In this document: one piece after another, positions 12,426-24,773 of the stretch
Numbering within the stretch: position 1 is the stretch's first letter
Layout of the letters: every line of letters begins with the position of its first letter
Assembly (NCBI GenBank): GCA_965112735.1
Contig: OZ218955.1
Span: 992,001 to 1,056,000 of the forward strand
Length of the DNA stretch: 64,000 nt
Direction of reading: 5' to 3'
DNA from: Phaeosaccion multiseriatum
Lineage: Eukaryota; Ochrophyta, other classes
Notes under the pieces: model-generated
What the model was told of the DNA's origin: nothing
Database searches by the model: none
The model's input: the letters and a program-made list of their open reading frames with translations, nothing else
Made by a program: the position numbers and the translations under genes

Positions 12426-14064
12426 ACCACCACCTCCTCCTCCACTACCACCACCACCACCACCACAACCACCACCACAACCACCACCACCACCACCACC
12501 AGCAGCAGCAGCTGCCGCTGCCGGAAATAAGGCTGACAATCCCGTAATGCCAGGAGAGAAAAAGAGCAAAAAGAGCCGCACTCAGGGTCTTACCTGCAGG
12601 AAGAGCGCCGCGTAGGAGGAGTACATAACCGCTCCTGCCCACATGTTCTTCAAGTTGATGTACTTGTTATGGCCCTGTATCACCAACGCGTGTGCGTGTG
12701 TGTGTGCGGGTTTCCGTCAAGGAAAGGGGGGGGGGAGGGTGTAAAAGAAAGCACGATTATACTTGCTCGCTCACTCCATCACTCACTCACTCAATCACTC
12801 CCTCCACCCCTGCACCCCACTAACTCAGTCACCACTCACTCACTCACTCACTCACTCACTCCCCCCACTCCCCCCACCCACCCACTCACTCATTCAATCA
12901 CTCACCCCCTCACTCACTCAATCACTCACCCCCTCACTCACCCAATCACCCAATCCCCACTCTCAGTCACTCACTCGCTCACTCACCCACTCACCCACTC
13001 ACTCACTCACGCGTACCTGGTTATAGTAATACGCCCCACTGGCGACAACGAAAATGCCTACGAACATCTGACTGATCTGCATGATGGTGATATATACTGG
13101 GCGACACAGGTCAATGCGCAGCGCCTTGAGGGCATAGTAAAGGTACATGACACCGTGCACAGTGTAGTTCATCGACACAAAGTAGATGCCGTACGACATC
13201 TGTGATTTGAGATGATTGAGAGAGAGAGAGAGAGAGAGAGAAAGCGAGAGAGCAAGGAAAGGGAAAACGCGGTGTCATCTTCTATTCCTTTTGTCTTAAC
13301 CAAACTACTAAACGCAAACCGGACCCCTCCCCCCGCATTTTGAAGCCCCCACTAACCTGGGCAGCCGTAAGAATGCTGCCTACCACCCAAACACACACCC
13401 ACGCACACACACACAATCAAACCCCCAATCTTACCTGGTAGTAGTAAGAGTGCCAGCAGTAGAGGAGGACCGTTACATGGTGATACCAGTGCAAGAAGAT
13501 GAGGGGCTTCTTCCTCATGACGATGAAGAACGTGTCGCCGAGCTCGGGTATCTTTTGATGTTGATGTTGTTGTTGTTGTTGTGCGGTGGCAGTGGCAAGT
13601 AGCAGGCGGGAAGGGAGAGGAAGGGAGGGAGAGGGAGAGAGAGAGGGAGGGAGGGAGGGAAGGAAGCGAGGGAGACATAGATATACGAGCGTCAGAGGAG
13701 GGAGCAGCGCGTTGAACACATTACCAGCACCAGAGTGAGTCTTCTCTATGAATCTCTCTCTCCTTCTCTCTCACCCTCTCTTGTTCTCCCTCCCCTCTCT
13801 CCCATCTTCCTTCCTTCTTTCCTTCCCCTCCCTCCCTCGCTCCCTGCACACCTTAGAGAAGATGAATGCCTGTATCCACACTCCTGAGGCCCCCATGCCA
13901 TAGCCCACCCTCGGGTTGGAGCAGAGCGTGTACTTGAAGCCGTACACGTACAGAGCCTGCAGCAGGTGAGGCACCACCCTGTGGGGACGCGCCCATACAC
14001 ACACATACATGGGCGTGAAGGGTGAATGGTGAAGGGTGAAGGACAAGGGAAGGGAGGGAGGGAG

Positions 14065-14099
<35 letters not shown>

Positions 14100-15058
14100 G
14101 AGGAGGAGGAGGAGGAGGAGGAGGAGGAGGAGGAGGAGGAGGAGGAGGAGAAGGAGGAGGAGGAGGAGGAGGAGGAGGAGGAGGAGGAGGAGGAGGAGGA
14201 GGGGAGGAGGAGGAGAAGGATTCGTCTAAGTATTAGAAGGAGTAGTAGTGCAGTGTGAGCGGTTAAGGGTGGAGGGCAAGAGAAGAGAGGGACTTGTGGG
14301 GGGAAGGGGGGGGGGGGCGCTTCCGTTGCCGCTAACGCGCAACCCGCCCCCAAGGAGGAGGCGGCAAATGCACAGAGCACAGAAAATACGCACACACTGA
14401 GAAACCAAAAGACACGAGTGTGACGGAAAAAGAAAAACAGGACAAGGATAGTGTGCGTGGGTTTGCAGGGTAACAGCAGGTCGAGGGCGGTCAACGTAGC
14501 GCCGGACATGCGCCATCGTGCTTCACCTGAAAGCTCCAATAAAGGAGAAGAGGGCCAGTCCGAAGTTCCAGGCGATGAGTGGCCTCCTAAGGTCCCATGC
14601 TTTTCTGTTCCGCATGGCTCTCGAGCCCAGCACACAGAAGAGAAGATAAAGGACACAGGCTGCTATTGGGACGTGGGGAGTGAGCTTTTTGAAGGCCTCG
14701 TGAACCTGAATGTGCGTGCCAAGAGGACAAAGGGCAAGCACCAACAAGGTCGGTCAGCAGCAGCAAGTCGTTTCATCAGGCCAGCCGGACTCTATGTCTC
14801 TTTCCTCCCTAACTCCCCTACCCCACCTCTCCAGCAGCCCCCACATTCCAACGCCCCCCCCCGCGTTTTACACACAAACACAAACGCACAACGTACATCG
14901 TCTGCATTGTATCTCCTTTCGAAGGGCGTGTACAGGGGCCGGAGCCAAGGATACCAATCGAACAGCTCCACCACCTTCTCTCCCGTACTGAGGGGAAATC
15001 CGTCTGGCGATGGCACGTCTGCCCAGAACGCCTCATCATCCGTCAGACTCCCCGCCAT
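11729..15058 (-). CDS. ELO-family very-long-chain fatty acid elongase (3-ketoacyl-CoA synthase)
   Basis: Condensing enzyme of fatty-acid elongation in the endoplasmic reticulum. Seven phased exons: 14897-15058, 14527-14705, 13852-13978, 13435-13551, 13017-13199, 12594-12674 and 11729-12190, giving about 436 residues. Family signatures in order: [19 protein letters not shown] (first membrane helix); [20 protein letters not shown] across the exon 3/4 junction; the catalytic histidine box [27 protein letters not shown]; and the last helix [18 protein letters not shown]. The final exon adds about 150 hydrophilic residues rich in Ser and Gly ([22 protein letters not shown]), much longer than the short tail usual in the family. 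Intron 6 holds a long CCA/CCT tract and ends in GTTGGTGATACAG, the dispersed motif described in the findings. Substrate chain length cannot be told from sequence. Confidence 0.93.
12321..12500. repeat. (CCA)n/(CCT)n compound trinucleotide tract
   Basis: Long imperfect CCA repeat with CTA and CCT interruptions inside intron 6 of the elongase gene (12191-12593). It reads as poly-His or poly-Thr on plus and poly-Val or poly-Gly on minus. None of these should be taken as protein. Confidence 0.9.
14070..14216. repeat. (GCA)n then (GGA)n tract
   Basis: About eight GCA units followed by roughly forty GGA units with few interruptions, inside intron 2 of the elongase gene (13979-14526). Confidence 0.95.
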
Positions 15059-15429
15059 TCGCTGTTGCGCTCCTCGCCCCCCCCCCACAAGCGCCGCTGC
15101 CCTACTTTTTGAGTACCTCTTCTTTCCCTGCTGCTCCCTGCTGCTAAAGAAATTTCCCTGGTTTATCGTTCCGCCACCACGACAACGTTCAAAAGTGGGG
15201 ACGAGGAGCGGATTCCGAGCCGAGGTTGTTCAAAAGCTTCATGCTGAGAGAACAGTTCACAACAGTTGGAAAATGGAAAATTGGAAAAAGAAAGAAAGCA
15301 AGCAAGGTATTTCCCCCTTTTTTTGGTGAGTGAGTTTACGAAGTAAAATTAATAATTAAAATTAAATGTTGAAGACCAATCTCACAATCCTCCTTCCTTA
15401 TACACTCCACTGCTCCCGCTTCCTCTGCA

Positions 15430-15507
15430 AACCATTCGACCCCTGATACACTATCCGCTATCCGCTATCGAGAAAGTGGGCGATAGTGTATCAGGGGTCG
15501 AAACCAT
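15430..15507. mobile_element. MITE-like hairpin element with target-site duplication
   Basis: A 66-bp element at 15436-15501 with perfect 20-bp terminal inverted repeats (TCGACCCCTGATACACTATC and its complement), able to fold into one hairpin. It is flanked on both sides by AACCAT (15430-15435 and 15502-15507), a direct repeat that looks like a 6-bp target-site duplication. Its loop shares the sequence CGCTATCGAGAAAGTGGGCG with the larger element at 47322. No transposase is encoded, so it would be non-autonomous. Confidence 0.85.
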
Positions 15508-15912
15508 GCGCGCCCCCCTCGTCCCCTCGCTCTACACCTCCACACACACGCACAAACCCCCCAAGAAGGCACTGACGCAGGCTCTCGCCTCGCCTACATA
15601 CAACATCTTGGCGTGTTGGTGCTCTGGTGTGGCGTCATCGTCCCCCCACCCTACCCTGCCCCATCTTCCCCACCCCCGCCCTCCCTCTCTAATTAGTTGG
15701 CCCATATCTCAGGGGGGGGGGTTGCAGATATATGATATATAGCTTCTCACTAGCAGCTTGAGATACAAGTACCCGTATCCCTCTCTTGTCTCTCTCCCTT
15801 TGTCTCTGTCTCTCTGCTGAATACAAAGCTACGCCGTTCTTCGTCGTGGTCAACGCTTGACAGCCCTCACCCACGCACCCACGCACCCACGCACGCACGC
15901 ACGCACAAACAC

Positions 15913-16871
15913 TCATAAGGAGTTGGCGTCGTCGAGTTTCTTAAGCTGCCATACCACCTGCTGCTTGAAGAAGATGTTCCTCTTGGTGCGTGAGCTTAGC
16001 CTGTTAAAGTCCTCCGGTCTTAATCCGTTCTCCGAAGCAATGCGCTCCTGTCCAAGCGAGGGGAGGGGTGGGGGAGAGGAGAGGAGAGGAGAGTAGGGAG
16101 GGGGGGGGAGATGAGGAGGGAGGAGGGAAAGGGGAGTGGGGTGGGAAGGAGGGAAGGGGAGAGGGGGGGGAGGACGGGGAGTGGGGGAGAAGGAGAGGAG
16201 AGGAGAGAGAGGCAGGGAGGGGAGAGGACAGGGGAGGGGAGAAGAGCCAGGCGAGCAAATATACGAGCGCGTTCGGGTCCTACAATAGGAGAAAGCGATC
16301 AAGCACTACTAGACTACGCTTGAGAGGGCTGCTTCTGGTCGTTCATTCCAACCCATCTCTCTCTCTCTATATATATATATATATCTTGTCTCTCACACAC
16401 ACACACTCACTCTCACTCTCCTTCTCTCACTCACTCACTCACTTACTCACTCCCCTCTCTTTCCCTCTCTCACTCCCTCACTCTCTTTCTCTCACTCACC
16501 CACTCACGCTCTTTCTCTCACTTACTCACTCACCGCCATTGCAGGGAAGGCGTCACAGGCCTTCCTGATGCTGACATTCATCACCTTCCCCATGGCAGGG
16601 CGGCACATGTTGGCAGGAAGAGAGTCCACGTCAAGGTCCTCCATGAGCCGCTTCCTCATGTCCAGGCGTAGCTCTGCAGTAGATGACATCATATGGGCAT
16701 GGTTGGTATGAAAGGGATGGGCATAGATCGGAGGAAGGGGTTGGGGGTTGTGGGGGGGGGAAGAAAGGAAGAGAGGAGGAGGAGGAGGAAAGAGTATTAG
16801 GAGCAGTAGCAGCAGTAGCAGCAGTAGCAGTAACAACAACAAAAATAATAACAACAACAACAAAAATAATA

Positions 16872-16911
<40 letters not shown>

Positions 16912-18768
16912 CAACAACAACAACAACAACAACAACAACATGGATTAGAGAGAGCAGAGAACAAATGAAGGAGGAAGCGTGAGCATGCGGCCGAGGCTTA
17001 GCTGGGCCTTCGTGCCCTGTGCTCTTCTGTGTATCTATGGCACAGCCCTATCGACCCATCGTCAGTCGACTCTGCCGTAGAAGGCAGCAGAAGGCAGCAT
17101 CTTGGTGGGTGTGACGTCATGCCAAACTACCCCACAAAAGAGTTCAGTACAAGGAGCCAATGGAAGAGAGTCCTCCTTCTCCCTCAGCTTCTTCCTCCTC
17201 CTCCTCCTCCTCCTCCTCCTCCTCCTCCTCCTCTCTTCCTCCCACGTACCTTCAATATCTCTCAAGCTCGTCGCAAACCTTGCCAACTTGGAGGGAGGCG
17301 GGCCCCTCGGCGGTTGCTGCTGCCCCCCCGCCCTCCTCCTCTTCTCTGTCGCCTTCTCCCTCGTGGCTCTCTCCTTGGACTCCTTCCTTGCGGCCTTCAT
17401 CACGTCTTTGACGTCCTCAACAGGGGGGATGCGGTCTCCGGACAGCTCTGCTGCAACGCGGTAGAGGTACGCCTATAAACATCGGCAATGTATAAAAGAG
17501 AGAGTGAGTGAGTGCGTGAGTGCGTGAGTGAGTGAGTGAGGGCGGGTGGGAGGGAGGGAGGGAGGCAGGCAGGGAAGGAGGGGGGCAGAGGCCAGTTCAT
17601 CAGCAAGGCAGTGTGGTGAGTGCGTCGGTGGACTGTGGTGGTTGAGAATCCAGACAACCACAACAATGGGAAATGAAGTGTACGATTTGGAAACCATGTT
17701 ACAGATGGCGATTGACATGGGCTGTGACATGGGCTCTCTACAAGGGCTGGGGCGAGCGCAAACTCCGGCAAGCAGCAGTGTCGCCGTCCTCTTATTCTTG
17801 TTCTTGTTCTGGTTCTTGTTCTTCGAGGGCCCCAACACCATCTTCCCCTCCTCTTACGTATGGACATACATATTCCGTTAAGCGACCTTATACTGCTGTA
17901 CTGCACTATACCGTACCGTACCTGTTGCGTGACTTTCGACTTGAGGCTGTCGGACTGGGCAATGACCTTGCTCAGTTTGTTGAAGCGAGGTATGCTGATG
18001 TCCAGGGACGTGATGATTCGCCCCGCCTGCCTCAAGTAGTTACTCTGCGCCAAGCGGCAGCGCTCGTCGACGAGCGGACTGGACATCCAACGCGTATACT
18101 GGTCTCCGTGACGAAGCTGAGGGCGGGAGGTCGATCACCACAGAAGAAGCGGGGATGGGGGTCAGAGGATGAGAGAGATAGAGGGGTTGGGGGAGGGAGG
18201 CTGTTTTCGAATCACTCTTCACGTTCTAGTTACTGGAGGTGGGGATCAATGAATTCATATCATAATAAAAATAGAAATACAAGTAAGACACAGGGGGCAG
18301 GTGAAAGAAAGACATGCATCCACGTTCTCGTTGATTTACACAACGTCTTCTGCCTCTCTCCCTCCCTCCCTCCCTCCCTCCTTCGGTTCTCACCCACCCT
18401 GTACTCACCTTCAGGTATCGGTAGTACATAGGGTTGGTGTTCTTCTTGATAATGTTGTCCCTCTCCTTCCTCAGCCACTCTGTTGCTGCCAGTGCCGCAG
18501 AGTATCGATCGAACTCAGATTCTTCTGGGGTGAACAAGCTCACCATCTGAGGAGTGAGGCCCACCAGCCCCGACGAGGAGGACCTGGGATGCACCACGGG
18601 AATCCCAGACCGCTTCTCTTCCTCCTGCCTCTCCCTCTGCTGCTGCGTGGACCCTGCTTTCGACCTGGCGAATCTCGCAGCGCTACAGCACACCGTAGCC
18701 ACGTCCAGAGAGCAGCTCCACACGAGCAGCAGCCCCCACACCAGCTTCGCCACACACGATCGCGCCAT
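15913..18768 (-). CDS. DUF4168-like protein with signal peptide
   Basis: Five phased exons: 18409-18768, 17922-18116, 17250-17472, 16534-16673 and 15913-16047, encoding about 350 residues. The N-terminus has a signal-peptide-like start (KLVWGLLLVWSCSLDVATVC) followed by an Ala/Arg/Ser-rich segment, consistent with secretion or a bipartite plastid signal. The rest is helical. Repeated patterns such as IPRFNKLSKVIAQSDSLKSK and LRPEDFNRLSSRTKRNIFFK resemble the helix pair of DUF4168 proteins, whose function is unknown. The middle exon has a basic insertion (KESKERATREKATEKRRR). Intron 3 contains a long CAA tract and intron 4 pyrimidine repeats. The family assignment rests on motif shape alone. 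It lies head-to-head with geranylgeranyl reductase, starts about 400 bp apart. Confidence 0.65.
16800..16940. repeat. (AGC)n and (CAA)n tracts
   Basis: AGCAGT units, then AAC/AAT units, then about twenty CAA units, inside intron 3 of the DUF4168-like gene (16674-17249). Confidence 0.9.
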
Positions 18769-19166
18769 GGCCCTCGCCGCCGATCAGTGAGTGGCGCAGT
18801 GGAGACGGCGAGAGAAGGGAGAGAAAAGAAGAAGATCCAGTCCAGCCGCAAGCCCTGGCTCTCCGAGAGCAGCCCTCCTCAAATCTTCGCCAGCGCTCCA
18901 GCACGTCCTCCCTCCTCACAAAACTACCCCGTGTACCTAACCTGCCGGACAGGTAACACACACACACACACACTGGGCCTTTTAAGGGAAAAAAAAAATC
19001 TTCCAGTTCCAGTGCTCTATGCTTTCAATTTGAATTCCCGCTTAGAACCCCAGGGGTTACGCCAAAGAATCCTTGTTGGCAATTCAATCTCAAGCAGTCT
19101 TGTAGGAGCGGTGCTAAGAAAGGAGCAGTATACAGCATTTGCTTCGAGACACCAAGTAGCTAAACC

Positions 19167-21492
19167 ATGGCTCCGTCTACCACCGTAGCATTCGCGACCC
19201 TGGCAGCGGGCTGTGCCTGCGTGGCCAATGGATTCAGCGTAGGAGGCGCGTTTGTGGGGCAGGGCGTCCAGCTCCCCAAGAGGGCTCGTGCTTCCAGCTC
19301 AGGTGAGTCAGGGAGTGACTTCTCGCGCTGGGGACGCAATGACAGCGTGCAGGGGAGCGGGAGAGCTCGGGGAGGAGGGCAGTTTGCTGTGTTTGGGGGA
19401 TGAAGGGAGGGTTTGGTTGCTGGGCTGCTCATGAGTGAGAGCGGCTTGGTTGCGGGGTGTTCATGAAGCCGTGCCTCTTCGTTGAATGTGCTTGATGACT
19501 CGTGATGACTGGGTCGGTGTCTGGAACCCCTGTGGTTTAAGGCGACTCGCTTGCACCTTCTAACTGAGCTGCGTGCCTGGCAGGGATGCACGCTGTGCGG
19601 GGTGATGGCGAAACGGGGGAAGCGTGCTCTTTCCTTTTTGGCGGGCAATAGCACACAGACAACAGGACCCTTCTCCCCCACCCTCTCGCATGCATTTAGT
19701 TAATCAGCACTCACGCCACCCTCTCTCTCATCGCTGCTGCTGCTTTCCTTCTCCCCGCTCCAATGCATTGCGATCCACACAGTCATGGAGATGAAGTACA
19801 GAGTAGCAGTGGTGGGCGGTGGGCCCTCGGGCGCCTGCGCAGCCGAGGTCTTTGCCGACTCGCCCGATGTGGAGGTGACCATGTTTGAGCGTAAGATGGA
19901 CAACGCCAAGCCCTGCGGTGGCGCCATCCCCCTGTGCATGGTGGAGGAGTTCGACCTGCCCGTCTCCCTCATTGACCGCAAGGTGCGAAAGATGAGGATG
20001 ATCTCACCCACCAACCGAGAGGTGGACATCGGCCGCACCCTTAAGGCCGATGAGTACATTGGCATGGTCCGAAGGGAGGTGCTTGACTCCTACCTGCGTG
20101 ACCGAGCCGTCGAGAAGGGCGCCCGAGCCGTCAACGGACTTGTGACCGACATCGACACCACCCAGGGCAAGGCGGGTCCCTACAAGATCAACTACAAGGC
20201 CTTTACCGAGGGCAGCAAGACCGGAACGGCCACGACTGAGGAGTTCGACCTCATCATCGGGGCGGACGGAGCGAACTCGCGTGTGGCCAAGGCCATGGAT
20301 GCCGGAGAGTACAACTTCGCCATCGCCTTCCAGGAGCGCATCAAGGTAAGCGAGGGAGAGAGGTGTTGGTGATAGATGGAGGGAAAGTTTTGTGGTGTGC
20401 GAGACACATCGTCCTCAGGAGTCTAGAGGGCGAGGAGCAGGGGGGGGGATGAAGTGTCGTGTGCTCACGAGAGCAAGAGCGGATTGGATTGTGTTGATTT
20501 ACCATTGGCCTACTCCACACTCTTTGGAACACACATAGCTCACAACACACCCGCCACCCGCCGTCACCCCCTCCCACACCCTACACACACACCCACACAC
20601 AGGTGAGCGACGAGAAGATGGCATTCTACGAGGAGCTCGCGGAGATGTACGTGGGAGACGATGTGTCCCCCGACTTCTACGGATGGGTGTTCCCCAAGTA
20701 CGACCACGTGGCCCTGGGCACAGGAACGGTCGTCAACCGCCCCGCCATCAAGCAGTACCAGGACGCCATGCGACTGAGGGCTGGCGACAAGGTGTCGGGA
20801 GGCAAGATTATCAAGATTGAGGCTCACCCCATCCCCGAGCACTACCGCCCCCGCCGAGTGGCTGGCCGCATGGCGCTGGTCGGAGACGCCGCAGGTGAGA
20901 GAGAGAGAGACGGAGATGGATAGATGGATAGCTTTGTTGTCTTCATATGTGTTTTGCCGTCGTCTCGATTGTGTTTTGCTGTCGTCTCGTTGACGAGACG
21001 CTTCGTCTTGTAGACTAAACCTCACAAACTCCTCGCCCCCCCCCCCCCTCGCTCAAAACAACCCCAGGCTACGTGACCAAGTGCTCCGGAGAGGGCATCT
21101 ACTTCGCCGCCAAGAGTGGAAGGATGGCAGCAGAGGCCGTGGTCAAGAAGATGGCCGCCACGGGACGCCTGCCCACCGAGAAGGAGATTAAGGACACGTA
21201 CATTAAGGACTACGACAAGGCCTACAAGCCCACCTACATTGTGCTCGACCTCTTGCAGAAGGTGTTCTACAGCACCAACGCCGCCCGCGAGGCGTTTGTG
21301 GAGATGTGCGAGTCCGAGTACGTGCAGAAGGTGACCTTCGACTCGTACCTCTACAAGAAGGTGCAGGGCAACAACCCCGTTGAGGACTTGAAGCTGCTGT
21401 TCGGCACCATGGGCTCCCTGATCCGCGGCAATGCGCTCGCCCCCGCCGACAAGACCTTCTCCAACCCCGTGGAGTCGCTCAAGCGTCTTTAA
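19167..21492 (+). CDS. CHLP: Geranylgeranyl diphosphate reductase
   Basis: Flavoprotein that reduces the geranylgeranyl chain to phytyl for chlorophyll, tocopherol and phylloquinone. Four phased exons: 19167-19302, 19783-20345, 20603-20894 and 21068-21492, giving 471 residues, close to the usual length. Exon 1 is a targeting leader (AFATLAAGCACVANGFSVGG), consistent with a signal peptide for a complex plastid. Exon 2 starts the FAD-binding Rossmann fold, YRVAVVGGGPSGACAAEVF, followed by the GG-reductase signature MDNAKPCGGAIPLCMVEEFD and GADGANSRVAK. Exon 3 has DFYGWVFPKYDHVALGTGTV and ends in GDAAG, joined to YVTKCSGEGIYFAAKSGR. The C-terminus ends SLKRL. Start chosen at the first ATG that supplies the leader. 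This is the clearest plastid gene in the window. Confidence 0.96.
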
Positions 21493-23279
21493 AGGTGCTA
21501 AGCCTCGAGTCCAAGCCGGCCATGAATGGACTGGCGATGCAAATAGCAAGGAGCTATACATCTTTCCTGCTTGCATCACTCTTCACACACAACACAAACA
21601 CAACAGCTGGTCGGGGGATCGATGGATGGATCATTTCTCCGACAGCAAGCAACGGGTGCGCGGCTTCGCTGCGGCAGCGGGCGTTGATCATGTGAAGTGG
21701 GTAGAGTGCCGTCTCCTGGATTGGCCTGCTGCTGCTCTCTCGCTCTTGGCGTGGCGCGGGTAGAACAACAGCACAGCCAACCTCCAAAACGATTTTGCCT
21801 CATTCATCCAGTCAGCCAAGGCGCGAGTGTATGTATGGATGTGGTTATAGGTAGTTACTGTCGGCTTGTGCTTCCTCTTTTGGAGGTGCCTCTCTTCGCG
21901 CCCTGTAGCGGGTGGCGAGGGAACCGACTATTAGATTGAAGTGTATTCTCGGGTAGGGAGGAGTGGAAGGGAATGCATTGTGCAAAGTACTCACACACTC
22001 AGTAAAATAGGAGTACAGCACGTTCGATTTAATTTAGGTACGATATTTACATAAGAGGACACAACAAACAACAAACACAACACGCCTCGTGCTGCCACCA
22101 CCCTTCGCCTTCATTCCTCTGCCAATCCTCCGAACTGAAAAGTGTGCGTGTGCGCTCAATTGGGTATGGCTCGGACACTTGTCAGATTTGGCGCCCCCGG
22201 GGGGTGGATGGAAGGGGGAGCTCTGCACATATTTAGCTGCACCATACCGAAGAGACGCACCCTTCGCTCCTTCGCTTGCCAGCGGGTGGGTAGGTTGGTA
22301 GCTAGGTGGTAGGTGGGTAAGGTTGCTCTCAGAAGCTGCCAACGCAAGCCTACTATACTATACTTGTACGTCACGGAGTCGCTGACAGCAACGAAGCGAT
22401 GAAAAGGTGTGGATGATACCACGGTCTTCCTCGAAATGGCACACACTACAGTAGCCAGGCTTCTCTGTATCTGTGATGCCTTTGTCGTTACGTAAGACAG
22501 GCGCAAGGTGGCAACCAAAGGCAAGGGCGAGCGGCGAGCTGGCTCTCCGCTCAAGTGCACACACAGCACTCCACAAGAAGGGATGCCTTGCCACACTCCA
22601 CGCTGTGCACGTCCCGCCGCCCCCATCGTCTCTGCACACCAGACAAAGGCCAGACCGGCACCACCCTCTCCGCAATTGATGGAAGGATATCTCTCTCGAA
22701 CAGTAGCGTGTTCCAACACGCTATACTACGTACTGTAAGCGAGAGAAATTGGTAACATCGTCTCGTAGCCAACAACACACGCGTGTAAGCCACCTACCAC
22801 TGAACAGCGCTGTCACGAGAGGAGTGAAGGGAGGCGCTGGGCTGGGCTCCTCCTCCACCCCTCTGCAGCCCTCCTCCTCTATGGAAAACAAGAGGGGACA
22901 AGAGGTGACCCGACGAGTGACGAGCCGTGTTGCGGAGCGCATGCAGTCGGCTCTCCAACTCTCTCCCCAGCACGGAGTGGTCCACATCTACACCTATCCT
23001 CTACGGATACCCTTGGCCTGCGAATACAAGCACGGATGGACGGCAAGGAGGGAGAAGCACGAGGGTTTGAACGAGCTCAGGGGAAGAGAGGCAAAAGCTG
23101 GCCCGTTTAGGCGCTGCTGATGTGGTGATGCCGAGCAGTAGGAGAGCGTGCATGGCGGGAGGAGGCTTGAGGCTTAAGGAGAGTGAATGAACGAGACCAA
23201 GGAGGGAGTTACAGGGCGGGGTATACATGTGTTCATTAATACTAACAGCACCACCCCCATCACCTCCACCACCACCTAC
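21493..23279. other. Intergenic between convergent genes; no firm gene
   Basis: Contains the 3' untranslated regions of geranylgeranyl reductase (plus) and of the twin-CX9C gene (minus). There are open frames on both strands (for example minus 22156-22719 and plus 22749-23120), but none shows a recognisable domain or convincing splice signals. The last exon of the CX9C gene may lie at the right end of this stretch. Confidence 0.5.
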
Positions 23280-23580
23280 CGCTTTGGAGAAGCACAGCCG
23301 GAGAGCTGCAAACTCCTTCTCACATGCCCCCTTCGCGGGGCCGCCAGTGCGAGAAGTCAGTCCTAGACAAGCACCGTAGGATGAAATCTGAGCCGGGGAG
23401 GGGGGAAGAGGAGGCAGGGGCAGAGAGGTAAGCAGCCGCGGGGCGGGGGCGGGAGCACAGAGCATAAAGTAAGGAGAACAGCCACTCTCAACCCCAGCTC
23501 ACCTCTCTAGGGCAGGTTGTGGTCATCTTGGCAAACACTTTGCCAAGCTTGGTTGTGCTCTGCGAGCCGGACATCCTCAT
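23280..23580 (-). CDS. Twin CX9C mitochondrial protein, NDUFAF8-like
   Basis: A small CHCH protein of the mitochondrial intermembrane space. Exon 1 (23503-23580) runs from an ATG to CPRE; exon 2 (23280-23387) starts ISSYGACLGL. Across the junction the spacing is C-x9-C (CPREISSYGAC). The second motif, CEKEFAALRLC, is also C-x9-C, so the classic twin motif is complete only in the spliced product. The pattern Y..C......KGACEKEF..L..CF resembles NDUFAF8, a complex I assembly factor. After exon 2 a donor (GCG|GTAGGT) indicates at least one more short exon between about 22990 and 23140, which I could not fix. Such genes are easily missed because each exon is under 120 bp. Confidence 0.8.
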
Positions 23581-24435
23581 ATGATAATATCGCGGGCCGG
23601 GCCGAGAAAAGCTTCCCTATCTCAGTTGGTTCTCTGGTGCCATCTGTGCTGCCTTGTACGATTTTCGATTTTGATTTCCGCCTTGCTGTGCCAGTGAAGC
23701 CATCCGCTCGTAATTATGTTTACTCCCTTCGTCGCTCATCAGCTAGTCGGGAACTACAGGAGGCGTCCCGTCGAAAGAAGAATCGGACCGTAGCGACGAG
23801 ACTACTCCACCCCAGCCCAGGACTCTCCACGCTCATTTGACACCCCAACCACGTACTTCACCCACCTACCCACACATAGCTCCGATCTGTACATCCAGTC
23901 GATACAAGACTGGTGCCCCATCTACTTATGCACACACCAAAGCACCCTCTCCATATAAACACATACACCTTCCCATCCCGTCTTGTCTCTCCCTCCCTCC
24001 TCCTAGGCACTATTGGCACTCTCGCGACTGACTGATATATACAACGACGGAGCTGACCCGCACCAGCCCAGCCCGACCAACAGCCCACTGCTACCAGCAG
24101 CAGCAACAGCCGCAGACTCCCGCGAGTACCCCATACCACACATTCACTCCACCACTGGACTACACTACATTACCCTACACACACTCCCTCCAGTCACCTT
24201 CCCTCTCCTACTGCACTGTCCTACCCTACCCTACACTGTACACTCCCTCCGCTAGACCTCATCAGCTTTCCTTCCTACTACCCTACATCACGGCACATAC
24301 TCCCCTCCTCTGGACCGGAAGTCGGTGACAAAAGTCAGCGACCAAGTCAGTCAGTCCTCGCTTCCTCCTCCATCCAGGCCTATCAGTCCTCCAGCCCAGT
24401 CAGTGACTTGGTAAGTGACTTAGTCAGTCAGTCAG

Positions 24436-24700
24436 TCAATCCTCCGTGCGCTCCTTGACGATCTGGGTCCTCTCCAGCAAGAATTTTCCCTCCTTGTACT
24501 TCTCCTTTGGTTCTCGGGCGTCCTCGTACGTCCACCCCAGCAGTGCGTCACAGCCGATGCAGTAAATGTCCGCCACAGTGTGCATGCCTGTCATGAGGCG
24601 CCGCTCCTCGCCGGGGCCGGTGGACACGTTGACGACGGTGTCCATGAGGTAGGCTCGCCCTCCTCGCCCGTTGAAGGACTGTGTGCGTTTTTGGTGTGTT

Positions 24701-24773
<73 letters not shown>

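Noticed and set aside
12191-12550. Poly-His, poly-Thr, poly-Val and poly-Gly frames on both strands
   Set aside because: Products of the CCA/CCT tract in elongase intron 6.
22156-22719. 187-codon minus-strand frame
   Set aside because: No recognisable domain, no start context, and overlaps other equally long chance frames in GC-rich DNA.
22749-23120. Plus-strand frame containing MENKRGQEVTRRVTSRVAER
   Set aside because: Looks mildly protein-like but lies antisense to the likely last exon of the CX9C gene and has no family match.
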